From assembly GCF_013705725.1 (NCBI RefSeq), contig NZ_CP055481.1, positions 6,014,001 to 6,078,000 on the forward strand: a DNA stretch of 64,000 nucleotides, in the 5' to 3' direction. Every line of letters starts with the position of its first letter. Position 1 is the first letter of the stretch. This document shows positions 52,120 to 61,553 of the stretch, piece by piece. The stretch comes from Klebsiella sp. RHBSTW-00484. Lineage in GTDB: Bacteria > Pseudomonadota > Gammaproteobacteria > Enterobacterales > Enterobacteriaceae. Made by a program: the position numbers and the translations under genes. The notes under the pieces are model-generated. The model was not told the origin of the DNA, did not search any database, and saw only the letters and a list, made by a program, of their open reading frames with translations.

Positions 52120-52842
52120 ATGCCAGTGGGTATTTTTGTTTGCAGCGGCTCACTGCTTGTCGGTGAAATTTTCGGTGCCTCTCTCAACCGATTTATTCCT
52201 GAGCATTTAAAAAAGACCTTACCTTTAATTGCCGGATTAATTTCGATCAGCATGGGCGTATTTTTCCTCAACAAACTGGTAAACCTTCCGCCCATCGCCC
52301 TGGCAGTCATTGTCGGCACCATTATTGGTAGCCTGGCGCATATTGAAAAACATATCGAAAACGCAGGCGTTAAGCTGCGCGGCCCGATTGAGAAAATATT
52401 CCCCACCAAAGGAGATGCAGGCATCAATGCGGAGGATTTTACTAATCAATTTATCGCCGTATTGATTTTGTTCTGCGCCAGCGGCACCGGTATTTTCGGC
52501 GCCTTAACGGAAGGTATGACCGGGGATGCAACGATACTGTTTACGAAATCGATCCTCGACTTCTTCACCGCCGCGATTTTTGCCTCCGCACTCGGCTACA
52601 TTATCGCCGTCATCTTTGTGCCTCAGCTTATTGTCTTCATTATTCTCTTTTTTGCCGCCAGCTTTATCATGACGATGATTAATCCATCGATGGTGGCTGA
52701 TTTTACGGCCTGCGGGGGCATCATCATGCTAGCGACAGGCTTTCGGCTCTGCGGAATTCGCGCTTTTCCTACTGCAAATATGTTGCCAGCCCTGCTGCTG
52801 GTTATGCCGTTCTCTGCCGCCTGGCAGCAATTCATCGCCTGA
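52120..52842 (+). CDS. DUF554 family membrane protein (YqgA/YdfK-like)
   Basis: A 240-residue polytopic protein with about seven membrane segments. DUF554 features are visible: GSLLVGEIFG near the N-terminus, ISMGVFFLNK, a cytosolic Glu/Lys-rich loop, and the duplicated pattern CASGTGIFGALTEGMTGDATILFTKSILDFFTA. Function is unknown in the family; a transporter or channel role is only a guess. GAGGAG precedes the ATG. Its stop is 3 bp from the convergent rep stop. Confidence 0.86.
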   Translation: MPVGIFVCSGSLLVGEIFGASLNRFIPEHLKKTLPLIAGLISISMGVFFLNKLVNLPPIALAVIVGTIIGSLAHIEKHIENAGVKLRGPIEKIFPTKGDAGINAEDFTNQFIAVLILFCASGTGIFGALTEGMTGDATILFTKSILDFFTAAIFASALGYIIAVIFVPQLIVFIILFFAASFIMTMINPSMVADFTACGGIIMLATGFRLCGIRAFPTANMLPALLLVMPFSAAWQQFIA

Positions 52843-52845
52843 AGA

Positions 52846-54867
52846 TCAGCCTTTCTTCGCCTTCGCCAGCATCGCCCGGATGTTGGCGACGTTCGCCTGG
52901 CCTTTATGCATCCTCTCTTCCGCCGAGATAACCTTGCGCTCCTGCTCCCAAATCAGGTCGTCCTGCGGCAGCTCCAGCAGGAAGCGGCTCGGCTCCGGAC
53001 GCACTAGCTCACCGTACTGTCGGCGTTCCCGACATAGCGTAAAAGTCAGCTCTTTCTGCGCACGGGTGATGCCTACGTAAGCAAGGCGTCGTTCCTCATC
53101 GACGTTGTCTTCGTCAATGCTGCTTTGATGGGGAAGCAACCCCTCTTCCATGCCGACCAGATAAACATACGGAAACTCCAGGCCCTTTGAGGCATGAAGC
53201 GTCATCAACTGAACCTGATCCGTCTCTTCATCAGACTCCCCTCGTTCCATCATATCGCGCAGCGTGAAGCGGGTGACAACCTGCGTGAGCGTCATCGGCT
53301 CATCGATTTCGCTCCCTTCCAGCATTTCGGTCATCCAGGTAAAGAGCATATTGACGTTTTTCATCCGCATTTCGGCGGCTTTCGGGCTGGGTGAGGTCTC
53401 GTAGAGCCAGGATTCATAATCCACCCCGCGGATCAGGTCGCGGACGGCGACAATTGGCTCACGCTCTGAGAGCTGCTGGATCTCCCGCAGCCAGTGGGTG
53501 AAGCGGGTCAGCGACTCATAGCCGCGCCCGGTTAGCGTCTGGTTCAGTCCCATATCGAAGCTGGCGGTAAACATGCTTTTGTTACGCCCCATAGCCCACT
53601 CGCCCAATTTTTGCAGGGTCGCCGAACCAATTTCACGCTTTGGCGTATTCACGATACGCAGGAAAGCGCTGTCGTCGTCCGGATTGGTCAACACGCGTAG
53701 ATAAGCCAGAAGGTCTTTAATTTCCGGGCGGGAGAAAAACGACGTGCCGCCGGAAATTTTGTACGGGATGCGGTTTTGCATCAGCATCTTTTCAAAAACC
53801 CGCGACTGATGGTTGCCGCGATAAAGGATCGCATAGTCCTTGTATTCGGTTTTATTAATAAAGTGATGAGCGATCAGTTCACCGGCTACGCGTTCAGCTT
53901 CATGTTCTTCATTATTGGCGGAAAGTACCTTCAGTTCCACGCCATAGCCCAGCTCGGAAAACAGGCGTTTCTCAAAGACATGCGGGTTATTGGCAATTAA
54001 AATGTTGGCCGCCTTCAGGATACGCCCGGAAGAGCGGTAGTTCTGCTCCAGCTTAATCACCTGCAGCGCCGGGAAATCCTGACTGAGCAGGACGAGGTTC
54101 TGCGGCCGTGCGCCGCGCCAGGAGTAGATCGACTGATCGTCGTCACCCACCACGGTAAAGCGCGCCCGTTGTCCCACCAGCAATTTCACCAGTTCATATT
54201 GGCTGGTGTTGGTATCCTGATATTCATCCACCAGCAGATAGCGAATCTTGTTCTGCCAGCGTTCACGCACTTCTTCATTGCGCTGCAACAACAGCGTTGG
54301 CAGCAGGATAAGATCGTCAAAATCCAGTACGTTGCAGGCTTTCATATGCGCATCGTACAAGCTATAGCAGTGGGCAAAGATCCGATCCCGTTCGCCTTTC
54401 GCATTTGCTGCAGCCTGTGAAGGGGTTTGCAGATCGTTTTTCCAGTTTGAGATCGTCGAGATCAACTGCTGGAACACCACTTTGTCATCTTCGATCCGTC
54501 CTTCGGTGAGATCTTTTAACAACGCCACCTGATCAGTATCGTCAAATAGCGAGAAGTTAGATTTCATCCCCAAAGCGGCGTATTCGCGTTTAATAATATC
54601 CAGCCCCAGCGTATGGAAAGTGGAGATCATCAAGCCGCGTGCTTCTTTGCGCCCCAGCGTTTGCCCGACGCGCTCTTTCATCTCCCGCGCCGCCTTGTTG
54701 GTAAAAGTCACCGCCGCGATATGGCGTGCCTGATAACCGCAGCCGCGGATCAGGTGGGCGATTTTATTGGTAATAACGCGGGTCTTACCGGAACCGGCAC
54801 CCGCCAGCACCAGGCACGGTCCGGTAACGAATTCGACGGCTTGTTGTTGGCCAGGGTTTAAACGCAT
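52846..54867 (-). CDS. rep: ATP-dependent DNA helicase Rep
   Basis: SF1A 3'-5' helicase that works with DnaB to clear protein blocks ahead of the replisome. It has 673 residues, as in E. coli. Motifs: [49 protein letters not shown] and VGITRA. The start MRLNPGQQQ was chosen by length. An ATG five codons upstream is weaker. It is a paralog of uvrD in this same window. Confidence 0.97.
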   Translation of the reverse strand: MRLNPGQQQAVEFVTGPCLVLAGAGSGKTRVITNKIAHLIRGCGYQARHIAAVTFTNKAAREMKERVGQTLGRKEARGLMISTFHTLGLDIIKREYAALGMKSNFSLFDDTDQVALLKDLTEGRIEDDKVVFQQLISTISNWKNDLQTPSQAAANAKGERDRIFAHCYSLYDAHMKACNVLDFDDLILLPTLLLQRNEEVRERWQNKIRYLLVDEYQDTNTSQYELVKLLVGQRARFTVVGDDDQSIYSWRGARPQNLVLLSQDFPALQVIKLEQNYRSSGRILKAANILIANNPHVFEKRLFSELGYGVELKVLSANNEEHEAERVAGELIAHHFINKTEYKDYAILYRGNHQSRVFEKMLMQNRIPYKISGGTSFFSRPEIKDLLAYLRVLTNPDDDSAFLRIVNTPKREIGSATLQKLGEWAMGRNKSMFTASFDMGLNQTLTGRGYESLTRFTHWLREIQQLSEREPIVAVRDLIRGVDYESWLYETSPSPKAAEMRMKNVNMLFTWMTEMLEGSEIDEPMTLTQVVTRFTLRDMMERGESDEETDQVQLMTLHASKGLEFPYVYLVGMEEGLLPHQSSIDEDNVDEERRLAYVGITRAQKELTFTLCRERRQYGELVRPEPSRFLLELPQDDLIWEQERKVISAEERMHKGQANVANIRAMLAKAKKG

Positions 54868-54966
54868 GGGAATAGTGCTCAATCTTCGAACGGGGTGAGG
54901 ATTGTAGCAGAAAGAGAGGCGGAGAGAGCAACAGGCTACCCTTTCAGGCAGCCTGTAATCTGTAAA

Positions 54967-55695
54967 TCAGGAAGCCGTCCCGGCAAGCGGCGTGTAACCG
55001 TTGCGCTGAGCACTCTTGATCCAGCTGTAGGATCCCATCACTGCAATCGCCGTCAGCAGGACGTACTCGAGCGACATGGCGTAAACGCCCTGCACCGCGT
55101 AGATAACCACGCTAATCACGTCGATAAGCACCCACAGCAGCCAGTTTTCCACGTATTTACGCGTCATCAGCACCATCGCCGCAATGGACAACACCAGCAT
55201 CGTGGAGTCCCAGAACGGGAACGCGTCAGGCTGCAATTCCGGCATCGCAACCTGCATGCCGGTCATTTGCAGCAGGGCGATCATGATACGGGTTAACGTC
55301 GCAAACACCGGATCGATAAACTGCGTCATCAGCACAATCGCTACCACGCAGACGCCGCCCAACATTAACGTCTGCTGGCGGGAGAGCCAGCGCACCTTCA
55401 ACGCGGCTTCTTTCTCATCATTCTGACGGCTCCACGCATACCAGCCGTAAATATTGGCGGCGAAGAAAAACACCTGTAACAGCAGGCTGGCGTAGAGCTG
55501 AATCTGGAAAAAAATCGCCGCAAACAGGGTGACGTTAATCAGGCCAAACAGATAGTTGATAATTTTTTCCCGGCTGGCGCACCAGATGCACAACAGGCCA
55601 AACACGGTACCGATGGCTTCAATCCACGATAGCGCATAACCGCCTTCGCCGAGAGGAATGTTGACCATCACATTGTTAATGCTAAAAAAGTCCAT
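54967..55695 (-). CDS. pnuC: PnuC-family transporter, second PnuC-like protein
   Basis: A 242-residue, 7-TM protein closely like E. coli PnuC (nicotinamide riboside facilitator). LINVTLFAAIFFQIQLYASLLLQVFFFAANIYGWYAWSRQ with its WxxW motif, and MPELQPDAFPFWDS are conserved (given here in part by position, residues about 50-90 and 150-165). E. coli pnuC lies beside nadA; this one is in a regulator-phosphorylase-pnuC operon, so it may be an additional copy. The ATG overlaps the phosphorylase stop (TGATG) with GGGGG upstream. Confidence 0.9.
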   Translation of the reverse strand: MDFFSINNVMVNIPLGEGGYALSWIEAIGTVFGLLCIWCASREKIINYLFGLINVTLFAAIFFQIQLYASLLLQVFFFAANIYGWYAWSRQNDEKEAALKVRWLSRQQTLMLGGVCVVAIVLMTQFIDPVFATLTRIMIALLQMTGMQVAMPELQPDAFPFWDSTMLVLSIAAMVLMTRKYVENWLLWVLIDVISVVIYAVQGVYAMSLEYVLLTAIAVMGSYSWIKSAQRNGYTPLAGTAS

Positions 55696-56444
55696 CACTG
55701 ACCCCCTTGCTGGCTATCGGAATAAATGGCGCGCAGCGCCAAAGTAATTTGTCGCTCTTCGCCCTGTTGGCACAGCGTTTCCTGCTGGACATAATCATTG
55801 ATACTGCTGTCGAGGCAACCGTTGTGGGCAACAACCACGTTGAGTAATGAGGCGGTGCGTAATCCGCGCAGCGCGCCGATGGTCATCAGGGCGGCGCTCT
55901 CCATATCCGCCCCCAGAATGCCGCGCGCCGACCACTGCACATCCAGTTCCGCTTCGCGATCGGTATAAAAACTGTCATGGCTACGCACCAGACCGCAGAC
56001 CGCGGGGATATTCATTTTAAGTGACTGCGCCATCAGTTCCCAGGTAAGCCGCGGATCGGCGCAGGCCGGGTAACCCGCTGGCGCATAGGTTCGACTGGTA
56101 CCATCATCCATAACCGCAGCATGAGCGATAATCACATCGCCGAGCGCAAGGTTATCCTGCAATGCCCCACAGCTCCCGATGCGAATTAAGGTGGTCACGC
56201 CAATCTGACGCAGCTCTTCAATGGCGATAGCCGTGGATGGCCCGCCGATGCCGGTGGAAACCACCAGAATTTCAATGCCCTGATACCAGCCGCGCGCGGC
56301 GCGAAACTCCCGGTTCTGGCCCAGCAACTCCGGGTTATCAAGAAAACTGATAATGCGATCCACCCGCTGCGGATCCCCCGGCAGCAGCGCATACCGCGCG
56401 CCGGTCATCTCTTTGCTCAATTGAATATGGGGTTGCAGCGCCAT
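55695..56444 (-). CDS. Nucleoside phosphorylase, uridine phosphorylase-like
   Basis: A 249-residue NP-I family enzyme that would split a nucleoside with phosphate to base plus (deoxy)ribose 1-phosphate. Phosphate-binding LLPGDPQRVDRI and RIGSCGAL, STGIGGPSTAIAIEEL and the late ADMESAAL motif are present. It resembles Udp, but several base-contact positions of Udp (such as the segment after MNYEMES) differ, so the base specificity is open. Its operon partner PnuC suggests nicotinamide riboside. It begins 26 bp after the Crp/Fnr gene. Confidence 0.87.
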   Translation of the reverse strand: MALQPHIQLSKEMTGARYALLPGDPQRVDRIISFLDNPELLGQNREFRAARGWYQGIEILVVSTGIGGPSTAIAIEELRQIGVTTLIRIGSCGALQDNLALGDVIIAHAAVMDDGTSRTYAPAGYPACADPRLTWELMAQSLKMNIPAVCGLVRSHDSFYTDREAELDVQWSARGILGADMESAALMTIGALRGLRTASLLNVVVAHNGCLDSSINDYVQQETLCQQGEERQITLALRAIYSDSQQGGQ

Positions 56445-56470
56445 TCTCCCGTCTCCTTAACTCTTTGCTG

Positions 56471-57175
56471 TTATCCGATATCAGCCTCCTGCTTTAATTT
56501 TTCAGGGGCTAATATCACGATGCGTTCGCCATCGGTATCAATAATCTGTAGCGTTTTCAGGTCATGCAAAATACGGTTAATACTGCGGGTGGTTGCCGCA
56601 AATTCCTGGCTGAGATTCTGCTTATCGAGCAAGATTTCTCGCGCACCGCTCTGTTGGTAGCGCTGCCATAATGCCTGGCACATCCGCTGATGCAGCGAGT
56701 AGAGGTTGTCGCTACTGGCCTTTTTCGACAGCTGGTAATATTGCTGGCTAAAAAAACGCAGCATCCGCTGGTTAAAATGGTTATCTAACGCCAGCCAACG
56801 GCAAAAATGCTCCTGCGACAAACTCAGCAGCTGTACATGGCCAACTGCGACAACCGAGCAGATGTACTGGCGCGACTCGAAGATTTCGAGTTCACCCAGC
56901 ATGTCGCCCTTACCGTAGCGTGCCTGCTGGTAACGACGCCCATCTTCTGCCTCATAAAAGACATCGACCTCGCCGGCGATAATCAGCGAAAAACGCTGGC
57001 ATATTTCACCCTGTCGACAGATAAACGCGCCGCGCGGAATTTCTTCAAAGCGCCAACGCTGCATAATTTCCAGTGGGCAATATTTCAGTAATTCATACAG
57101 CTGCGGATCGCCAACAATCTCGCTAAGCCCGGCAAGCCAGGCGACTGAAAATTCAGCTTTTTTCATTGCATCCAT
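56471..57175 (-). CDS. Crp/Fnr family transcriptional regulator
   Basis: A 234-residue regulator with a cyclic-nucleotide-binding-type beta-roll (about residues 35-130; FICRQGEICQRFSLIIAGEVDV region, GDMLGELEIF) and a C-terminal winged helix (about 160-225; NLSQEFAATTRSINRILHDL). It has no N-terminal Cys cluster, so it is not an Fnr-type iron-sulfur sensor. The architecture is like E. coli YeiL. The ATG was chosen with GGAGAG at 7-bp spacing. It is first in the operon with phosphorylase and pnuC, and divergent from the ppiC genes. Palindromic repeats fill the divergent spacer. Confidence 0.86.
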   Translation of the reverse strand: MDAMKKAEFSVAWLAGLSEIVGDPQLYELLKYCPLEIMQRWRFEEIPRGAFICRQGEICQRFSLIIAGEVDVFYEAEDGRRYQQARYGKGDMLGELEIFESRQYICSVVAVGHVQLLSLSQEHFCRWLALDNHFNQRMLRFFSQQYYQLSKKASSDNLYSLHQRMCQALWQRYQQSGAREILLDKQNLSQEFAATTRSINRILHDLKTLQIIDTDGERIVILAPEKLKQEADIG

Positions 57176-57197
57176 GTTATCTCTCTCCACGATGGGA

Positions 57198-57325
57198 AGG
57201 ACAGGACGGCTGTCCTGGGCAAGAAGGAATACACCGGGTAAAAGTGTCGCTCATCTCCCGCTTCCATTAACCAGGCGGGACATCTGTCCTGGGATGGCGA
57301 AGAGTATATGTCCAGGCCCAGGACG
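57198..57325. promoter_or_regulatory. Repeated TGTCCTGGG half-sites between regulator and ppiC copy
   Basis: AGGACAG-N5-CTGTCCT at 57198-57216 is a perfect 7-bp inverted repeat. GGACA-TC-TGTCC lies at 57278-57289. TGTCC-AGG-CCCAGGACG lies at 57309-57325. The string TGTCCTGGG occurs at 57211 and 57285 and, on the other strand with one mismatch, at 57317-57325. They are candidate operators for the adjacent Crp/Fnr-like protein. Confidence 0.55.
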
Positions 57326-57369
57326 GGTGGTAAAGTAACGGCACATCTTTGAGAAGTGAGAACAAAATA

Positions 57370-57651
57370 ATGGCAAAGAGCGCAGCAGCCCTGCACATCC
57401 TGGTAAAAGACGAAAAGCTGGCGCAGGAGATCCTTACGAAGCTGGAGCGCGGCGTGAGTTTTGATCACCTGGCAAAGCGCTATTCAAAGTGCCCATCCGG
57501 CCGCAACGGCGGCGATCTTGGTGAATTTAATCAAGGGGTAATGGTCGGGCCGTTTGATAAAGCCGTCTTCAGTTGTCCGCTGCTGAAGCCTTACGGGCCG
57601 GTCAAAACCAAGTTCGGCTACCACATCATTAAGGTGCTATATCGCCGCTAG
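57370..57651 (+). CDS. Parvulin-type peptidyl-prolyl isomerase, PpiC paralog
   Basis: A 93-residue single-domain parvulin, exactly the length of PpiC and about 60-65% identical to the next gene by eye. Conserved [17 protein letters not shown] (active-site region), FDKAVFSCP and [12 protein letters not shown] are intact, so it is probably active. The start [11 protein letters not shown] matches PpiC; an ATG seven codons upstream exists. It is cytosolic, with no signal peptide. It lies 51 bp before ppiC in the same direction, a tandem duplication. Confidence 0.9.
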   Translation: MAKSAAALHILVKDEKLAQEILTKLERGVSFDHLAKRYSKCPSGRNGGDLGEFNQGVMVGPFDKAVFSCPLLKPYGPVKTKFGYHIIKVLYRR

Positions 57652-57984
<333 letters not shown>

Positions 57985-57989
57985 CCAGT

Positions 57990-58017
57990 TTGGCCCTTTT
58001 CTTTCGTAAAGGGCCAA
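57990..58017 (+). terminator. Hairpin after ppiC
   Basis: TTGGCCCTTT (57990-57999) pairs perfectly with AAAGGGCCAA (58008-58017). No T-tract follows on the plus strand, so termination is probable but not certain. Confidence 0.55.
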
Positions 58018-58018
58018 C

Positions 58019-58031
58019 ATCTGACATGTTA
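58019..58031. promoter_or_regulatory. Palindromic operator site 1 (ATCTGACATGTTA)
   Basis: First of three copies of the same motif in the 409-bp spacer between ppiC and the MFS gene. It differs from the perfect palindrome TGACATGTCA at one base. Confidence 0.55.
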
Positions 58032-58114
58032 GTTATACGAAAAAATTCCCACTCTTCATGACGGATACTGACTTTTTCTGCAATGGCAGAACCATCATCA
58101 CATCCAATTCTCAA

Positions 58115-58127
58115 ATCTGACATGTCA
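58115..58127. promoter_or_regulatory. Palindromic operator site 2
   Basis: AATCTGACATGTCA with the perfect 10-bp palindrome TGACATGTCA at 58118-58127. It shares 13 bp (ATCTGACATGTCA) with site 3, which is inverted. The candidate binder is the FadR-type GntR protein of the same cluster. Confidence 0.65.
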
Positions 58128-58259
58128 AAAACATTCATACCTCTCACTTTTTCGTGATGACAATCACACTACAATGCATTTTTATCGCCATTTTTCGTGA
58201 TCTAAACGTCAATTTATTACGCTCTCTGTCGTCATATAAAAAATGAGTGATATCTTATG

Positions 58260-58272
58260 TGACATGTCAGAT
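58260..58272. promoter_or_regulatory. Palindromic operator site 3 (inverted copy)
   Basis: TGACATGTCAGAT, the exact reverse complement of the site 2 motif, 122 bp before the MFS start. Sites 2 and 3 are 142 bp apart centre to centre, which would allow looping. The rest of this spacer shows only A+T-rich sequence that must include the MFS promoter. Confidence 0.65.
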
Positions 58273-58393
58273 TGAGTGATATTGTCTCAACTGACTAAAA
58301 CAGCGGCGTCTCTATGAAGACAAACCCAGGACTCCATGCCATGGTGTGGAGACGCGCACCAGACCTTATGACTTTATTCAGGAAACACGTGTT

Positions 58394-59731
58394 ATGAGTC
58401 ATTCAATACAACAACAGTCCCTGGATGCGAAAAATGATTTAGAAAAAATCATCGTAACAAAAACGACCAGGAAACTTGTTCCACTGATGGTATTGATGTA
58501 CATCGTGGCGTATATAGATCGTCAGAATATTAGTTTTGCTAAATTACAAATGGTAGATAGCCTCGGATGGAGTGAAGCGGCTTTTGGACTCGGTGCATCG
58601 CTTTTTTTCATCGGTTATTTAGTTTTCAGCGTTCCCGGAAATTTAATATTATCAAAAGTAGGTGCTAAGCGCTGGTTCACTATTAGCTTGTTGTCATGGG
58701 GAGTCATTACCATGGCGCTGGCGTGGACCGAAAAAATGTCAACGTTTTACGCCTTGCGTTTCATTCTTGGCGTTGCCGAAGCCAGCTTTTATCCTGGGTT
58801 AATTTACTACTCCACTAAATGGTTCCCTTTAAAGTATCGACCACGTATTGTCGGTTATTTAGTCACGGCAAGTATGGTCGCAAACATGATTGGCGCCCCA
58901 ATTAATGGCTCTCTGCTTAGTATGCATGGTTTTATGGGACTGGAAGGATGGCAATGGTTATTTCTGGCAACCGGAGTGCTGGCGCTTCTGCTGATTGCCC
59001 CGGTGCTGCTATGGTTCCCGCAAGGCCCAGAACAGGCTCGCTTCTTAAACAAAGAAGAGAAAAGCTGGTTAATTAAAAAACTGGCGGCCGAACAGGATGC
59101 CAACACCGATAAATCGGTCAATAGCTTAGGTAAGTCACTAACCGACTGGCGCGTGCTGGCCCTGGCGCTGGTATACGGATTCATCTGTTTTGGCGCCTAC
59201 GGTATCAGTTACTGGATGCCGACTATCGTTAAAACGTTCGGTGCCACCGATATGATGAATGGCTTAGTGAACATGATCCCGTGGGCAATGGTTATCGTAA
59301 TGCTACGCTGGATAACCAGTAAACCAGAACGCACCGAGAACCCTTATATTAATGTTGCATTACCTATGTTCACCGCCGCAATATGCCTGCTGCTCTCGGT
59401 CTGGACATTCACACAGCCCGTTATTAGCTTCATCTGTATTTGCGGTGTTGTATTATCAGTATTTGCGATTCAACCTTGCTTCTGGAATTTAACTAAGTTT
59501 CTTTCAGGCGCAACGGCGGCAGCAGGCATTGCTATTATTAACTCACTGGCAAACCTGGGCGGATTCTTCGCGCAAAATACCATTCCTCTGGTACGCGATT
59601 TAGAAAAAAGTGACTCTGCCCCAATGTTATATTTAAGCGCAGTTATGCTTATCGGCGGCATTGTTACAATATTAATTATTCGCTGGTTAAAGAACATCGC
59701 CATCAGGGACGCTAAACCCGTCACACTGTAA
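58394..59731 (+). CDS. MFS transporter, anion:cation symporter (ACS) type
   Basis: A 445-residue, 12-TM MFS protein of the ACS family (YIDRQNISFAKLQM and GVAEASFYPGLIYYSTKWFP signatures), which takes up carboxylates such as sugar acids, tartrate and aromatic acids. The central loop (residues about 195-225) is hydrophilic as expected. The start MSHSIQQQ follows AGGAAA; an in-frame ATG 48 bp upstream would add unconserved residues. It is first in a catabolic cluster with dehydrogenase, RraA-like protein, kinase and GntR regulator. The substrate is probably a hydroxy or sugar acid. Confidence 0.88.
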   Translation: MSHSIQQQSLDAKNDLEKIIVTKTTRKLVPLMVLMYIVAYIDRQNISFAKLQMVDSLGWSEAAFGLGASLFFIGYLVFSVPGNLILSKVGAKRWFTISLLSWGVITMALAWTEKMSTFYALRFILGVAEASFYPGLIYYSTKWFPLKYRPRIVGYLVTASMVANMIGAPINGSLLSMHGFMGLEGWQWLFLATGVLALLLIAPVLLWFPQGPEQARFLNKEEKSWLIKKLAAEQDANTDKSVNSLGKSLTDWRVLALALVYGFICFGAYGISYWMPTIVKTFGATDMMNGLVNMIPWAMVIVMLRWITSKPERTENPYINVALPMFTAAICLLLSVWTFTQPVISFICICGVVLSVFAIQPCFWNLTKFLSGATAAAGIAIINSLANLGGFFAQNTIPLVRDLEKSDSAPMLYLSAVMLIGGIVTILIIRWLKNIAIRDAKPVTL

Positions 59732-59843
59732 TTACATAAAGCCTGAAAAATACTCACTAATTTCACACCCTATTTTCAGGGTGCGGCGAGCTACAGCCAT
59801 AAAAATTAAATCCTTAATTTTATAATTAAGCGTGGTAGATATT

Positions 59844-60802
59844 ATGAAGAAGATAGTTGTTATTGAACCCGGATATTTAAATTACTCCGCAGAAGAAAGT
59901 ATTTTACGCGAGTGGGACCCGAAGTTTGTTGTCGTTCCGGCAAATGCCTCTCAGGAAGAGAAGTTGCGCCAGGTAAGCGATGCTGATGCCGTCATGGTCC
60001 GCGAAGCAACCGTCAGTCGCCCCATGATTGAAGCGATGCTTCAGTGCCGCATCATCGTGCGCTACGGCGTCGGCGTAGACAATATCGATAGCCAGGCGGC
60101 AAGAGAGAAAGGAATCTATATCGCCAACGTTCCGGATTATGGATCTGAAGACGTTGCCGAGCACGCTCTGGCGCTGCTCCTTGCCGCAACGCGCCGCATC
60201 GCCACCCGCAATCGCGACGTTCGCGATGGCCAGTGGGGGGTTGGCCAACGCGAGCCCATGTTCCGTCTGGCAGGAAAAACGCTCGGCATCGTCGGGTTTG
60301 GCCGTATCTCCCGCTGCTTTGTGCAAAAAGCATCCGGGATCGGCTTTAGCGCATTCTGGTTGTCGATCCGCTACTTACCGATGAGCAGGCGTTACTGGCT
60401 GGCGTGACCCTGGTCAGTCTCGACACGCTGTGCCATGAAGCGGATTTCATCTCCCTTCACGCACCATTAACCCCGGACACCCATCACCTTATTGGTGAGG
60501 CCGAACTGGCGAAAATGAAGCCCAGCGTCATTCTGGTCAATACCTCGCGCGGCGGACTTATCGATGAACAGGCGCTGATCAACGCCTTACTGCAACAACG
60601 TATTTTCGCCGCCGGACTCGATGTTTTTGAATCCGAACCCCTCAGTGCAAAAAGTCCATTACTACAAATGGATAACACCCTATGCACGGACCACACAGCC
60701 TGGTTTACCGAAGAGTCGGTGATCGAGCTGCAAAGTAAAGCCGCATATGAAGTACGTCGGGCATTTGAAGGCCAACAGCCGCTTAACTGGGTAAACCCAT
60801 AG
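59844..60802 (+). pseudogene. D-2-hydroxyacid dehydrogenase, frameshifted
   Basis: The N-terminal part (59844 to about 60350) reads as a D-isomer 2-hydroxyacid dehydrogenase of the SerA/CtBP type: VRYGVGVDNID, NVPDYGSEDVAEHALALLLA, then the NAD loop GIVGFGRISRCF. After GIGFS the frame breaks. The rest of the protein continues in another frame as ILVVDPLL...LVSLDTLCHEADFISLHAPLTP...VNTSRGGLIDEQAL...AGLDVFESEP...TDHTAWFTEESV. Restoring one base near 60350 joins both parts into an about 320-residue protein of normal length. The second ORF alone (from 60404) lacks the start of the NAD domain. It is a true inactivating deletion or a sequencing error. Confidence 0.82.
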
Positions 60803-60833
60803 ATCCGTATTCGTTATAAAAAGAGGAAGTGTT

Positions 60834-61490
60834 ATGTACAGCAAAGAGATTATCGACGGTTTTCGCGCCATTTATTCCACCGCTTCTGTCGCTGATGCCT
60901 GCGATCAGATCCTCGGCAAGACTATGTTCCTGCCTTTTGAAATCAAAAACCGCATCAACGACAAAAAAATCGTTGGTCCGGCCGTCACTATTTATGAAGA
61001 CGTCACTGACGAAAAAGTACCGCCGCAGCATGCGCTGGATGCCATTGATGAATCCGCCAGCGGTTCGGTCATCGTCATTACCGGCAACCCATCACTGGAA
61101 ACCGTTGCCGTCTGGGGCGGATTAATGACCGCCGGGGCTGTTGCCAATAAACATGAGGCCGCAGTGTTGAACGGCGGCGTCCGTGACCTGGCGGAGATCC
61201 GTCGTGATTACGATTTCCCGGTTTACGCAAAAACCGTAACCCCAGGCACTACGCTTGGTCGTTTCAAGACCATTTCAGCCAACCAGCCCGTCACCATCGG
61301 CGATGTCACGGTGAATCCAGGGGATTTGATTGTTGGGGATATCGACGGCGTGGTGTGCGTACCGCAGGCGGTCGCAGCAGAAGTATTAGCACTGGCGCAA
61401 TCCATTGACAGCCGCGAGCTAGAACAAGCCAAACTGATTATTCAGTCCGGTTCTCTGCGTGAAGGCCTGGCGAAATACGGCCGGATCTAA
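60834..61490 (+). CDS. RraA-like protein / HMG aldolase family
   Basis: A 218-residue protein of the RraA / 4-hydroxy-4-methyl-2-oxoglutarate (HMG) aldolase superfamily. Metal- and pyruvate-binding motifs are present: GGLMTAGAVANK near residues 95-106, NGGVRD at 113-118 and VGDIDGVVCVP near 167-177. In a catabolic cluster a retro-aldol or decarboxylase function is more likely than RNase E inhibition. GAGGAAG precedes the ATG. It lies 31 bp after the frameshifted dehydrogenase. Confidence 0.85.
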   Translation: MYSKEIIDGFRAIYSTASVADACDQILGKTMFLPFEIKNRINDKKIVGPAVTIYEDVTDEKVPPQHALDAIDESASGSVIVITGNPSLETVAVWGGLMTAGAVANKHEAAVLNGGVRDLAEIRRDYDFPVYAKTVTPGTTLGRFKTISANQPVTIGDVTVNPGDLIVGDIDGVVCVPQAVAAEVLALAQSIDSRELEQAKLIIQSGSLREGLAKYGRI

Positions 61491-61553
61491 TCAACCCGAC
61501 GCCATCAGCCAAACCAGCTGATGGCGTACCCGGACTATCACATGGAGAACGCA

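Noticed and set aside
60404..60802. Second half of the dehydrogenase as a separate gene
   Set aside because: It lacks the beginning of the NAD-binding domain and continues the upstream protein exactly after one added base, so it is a frameshift remnant.
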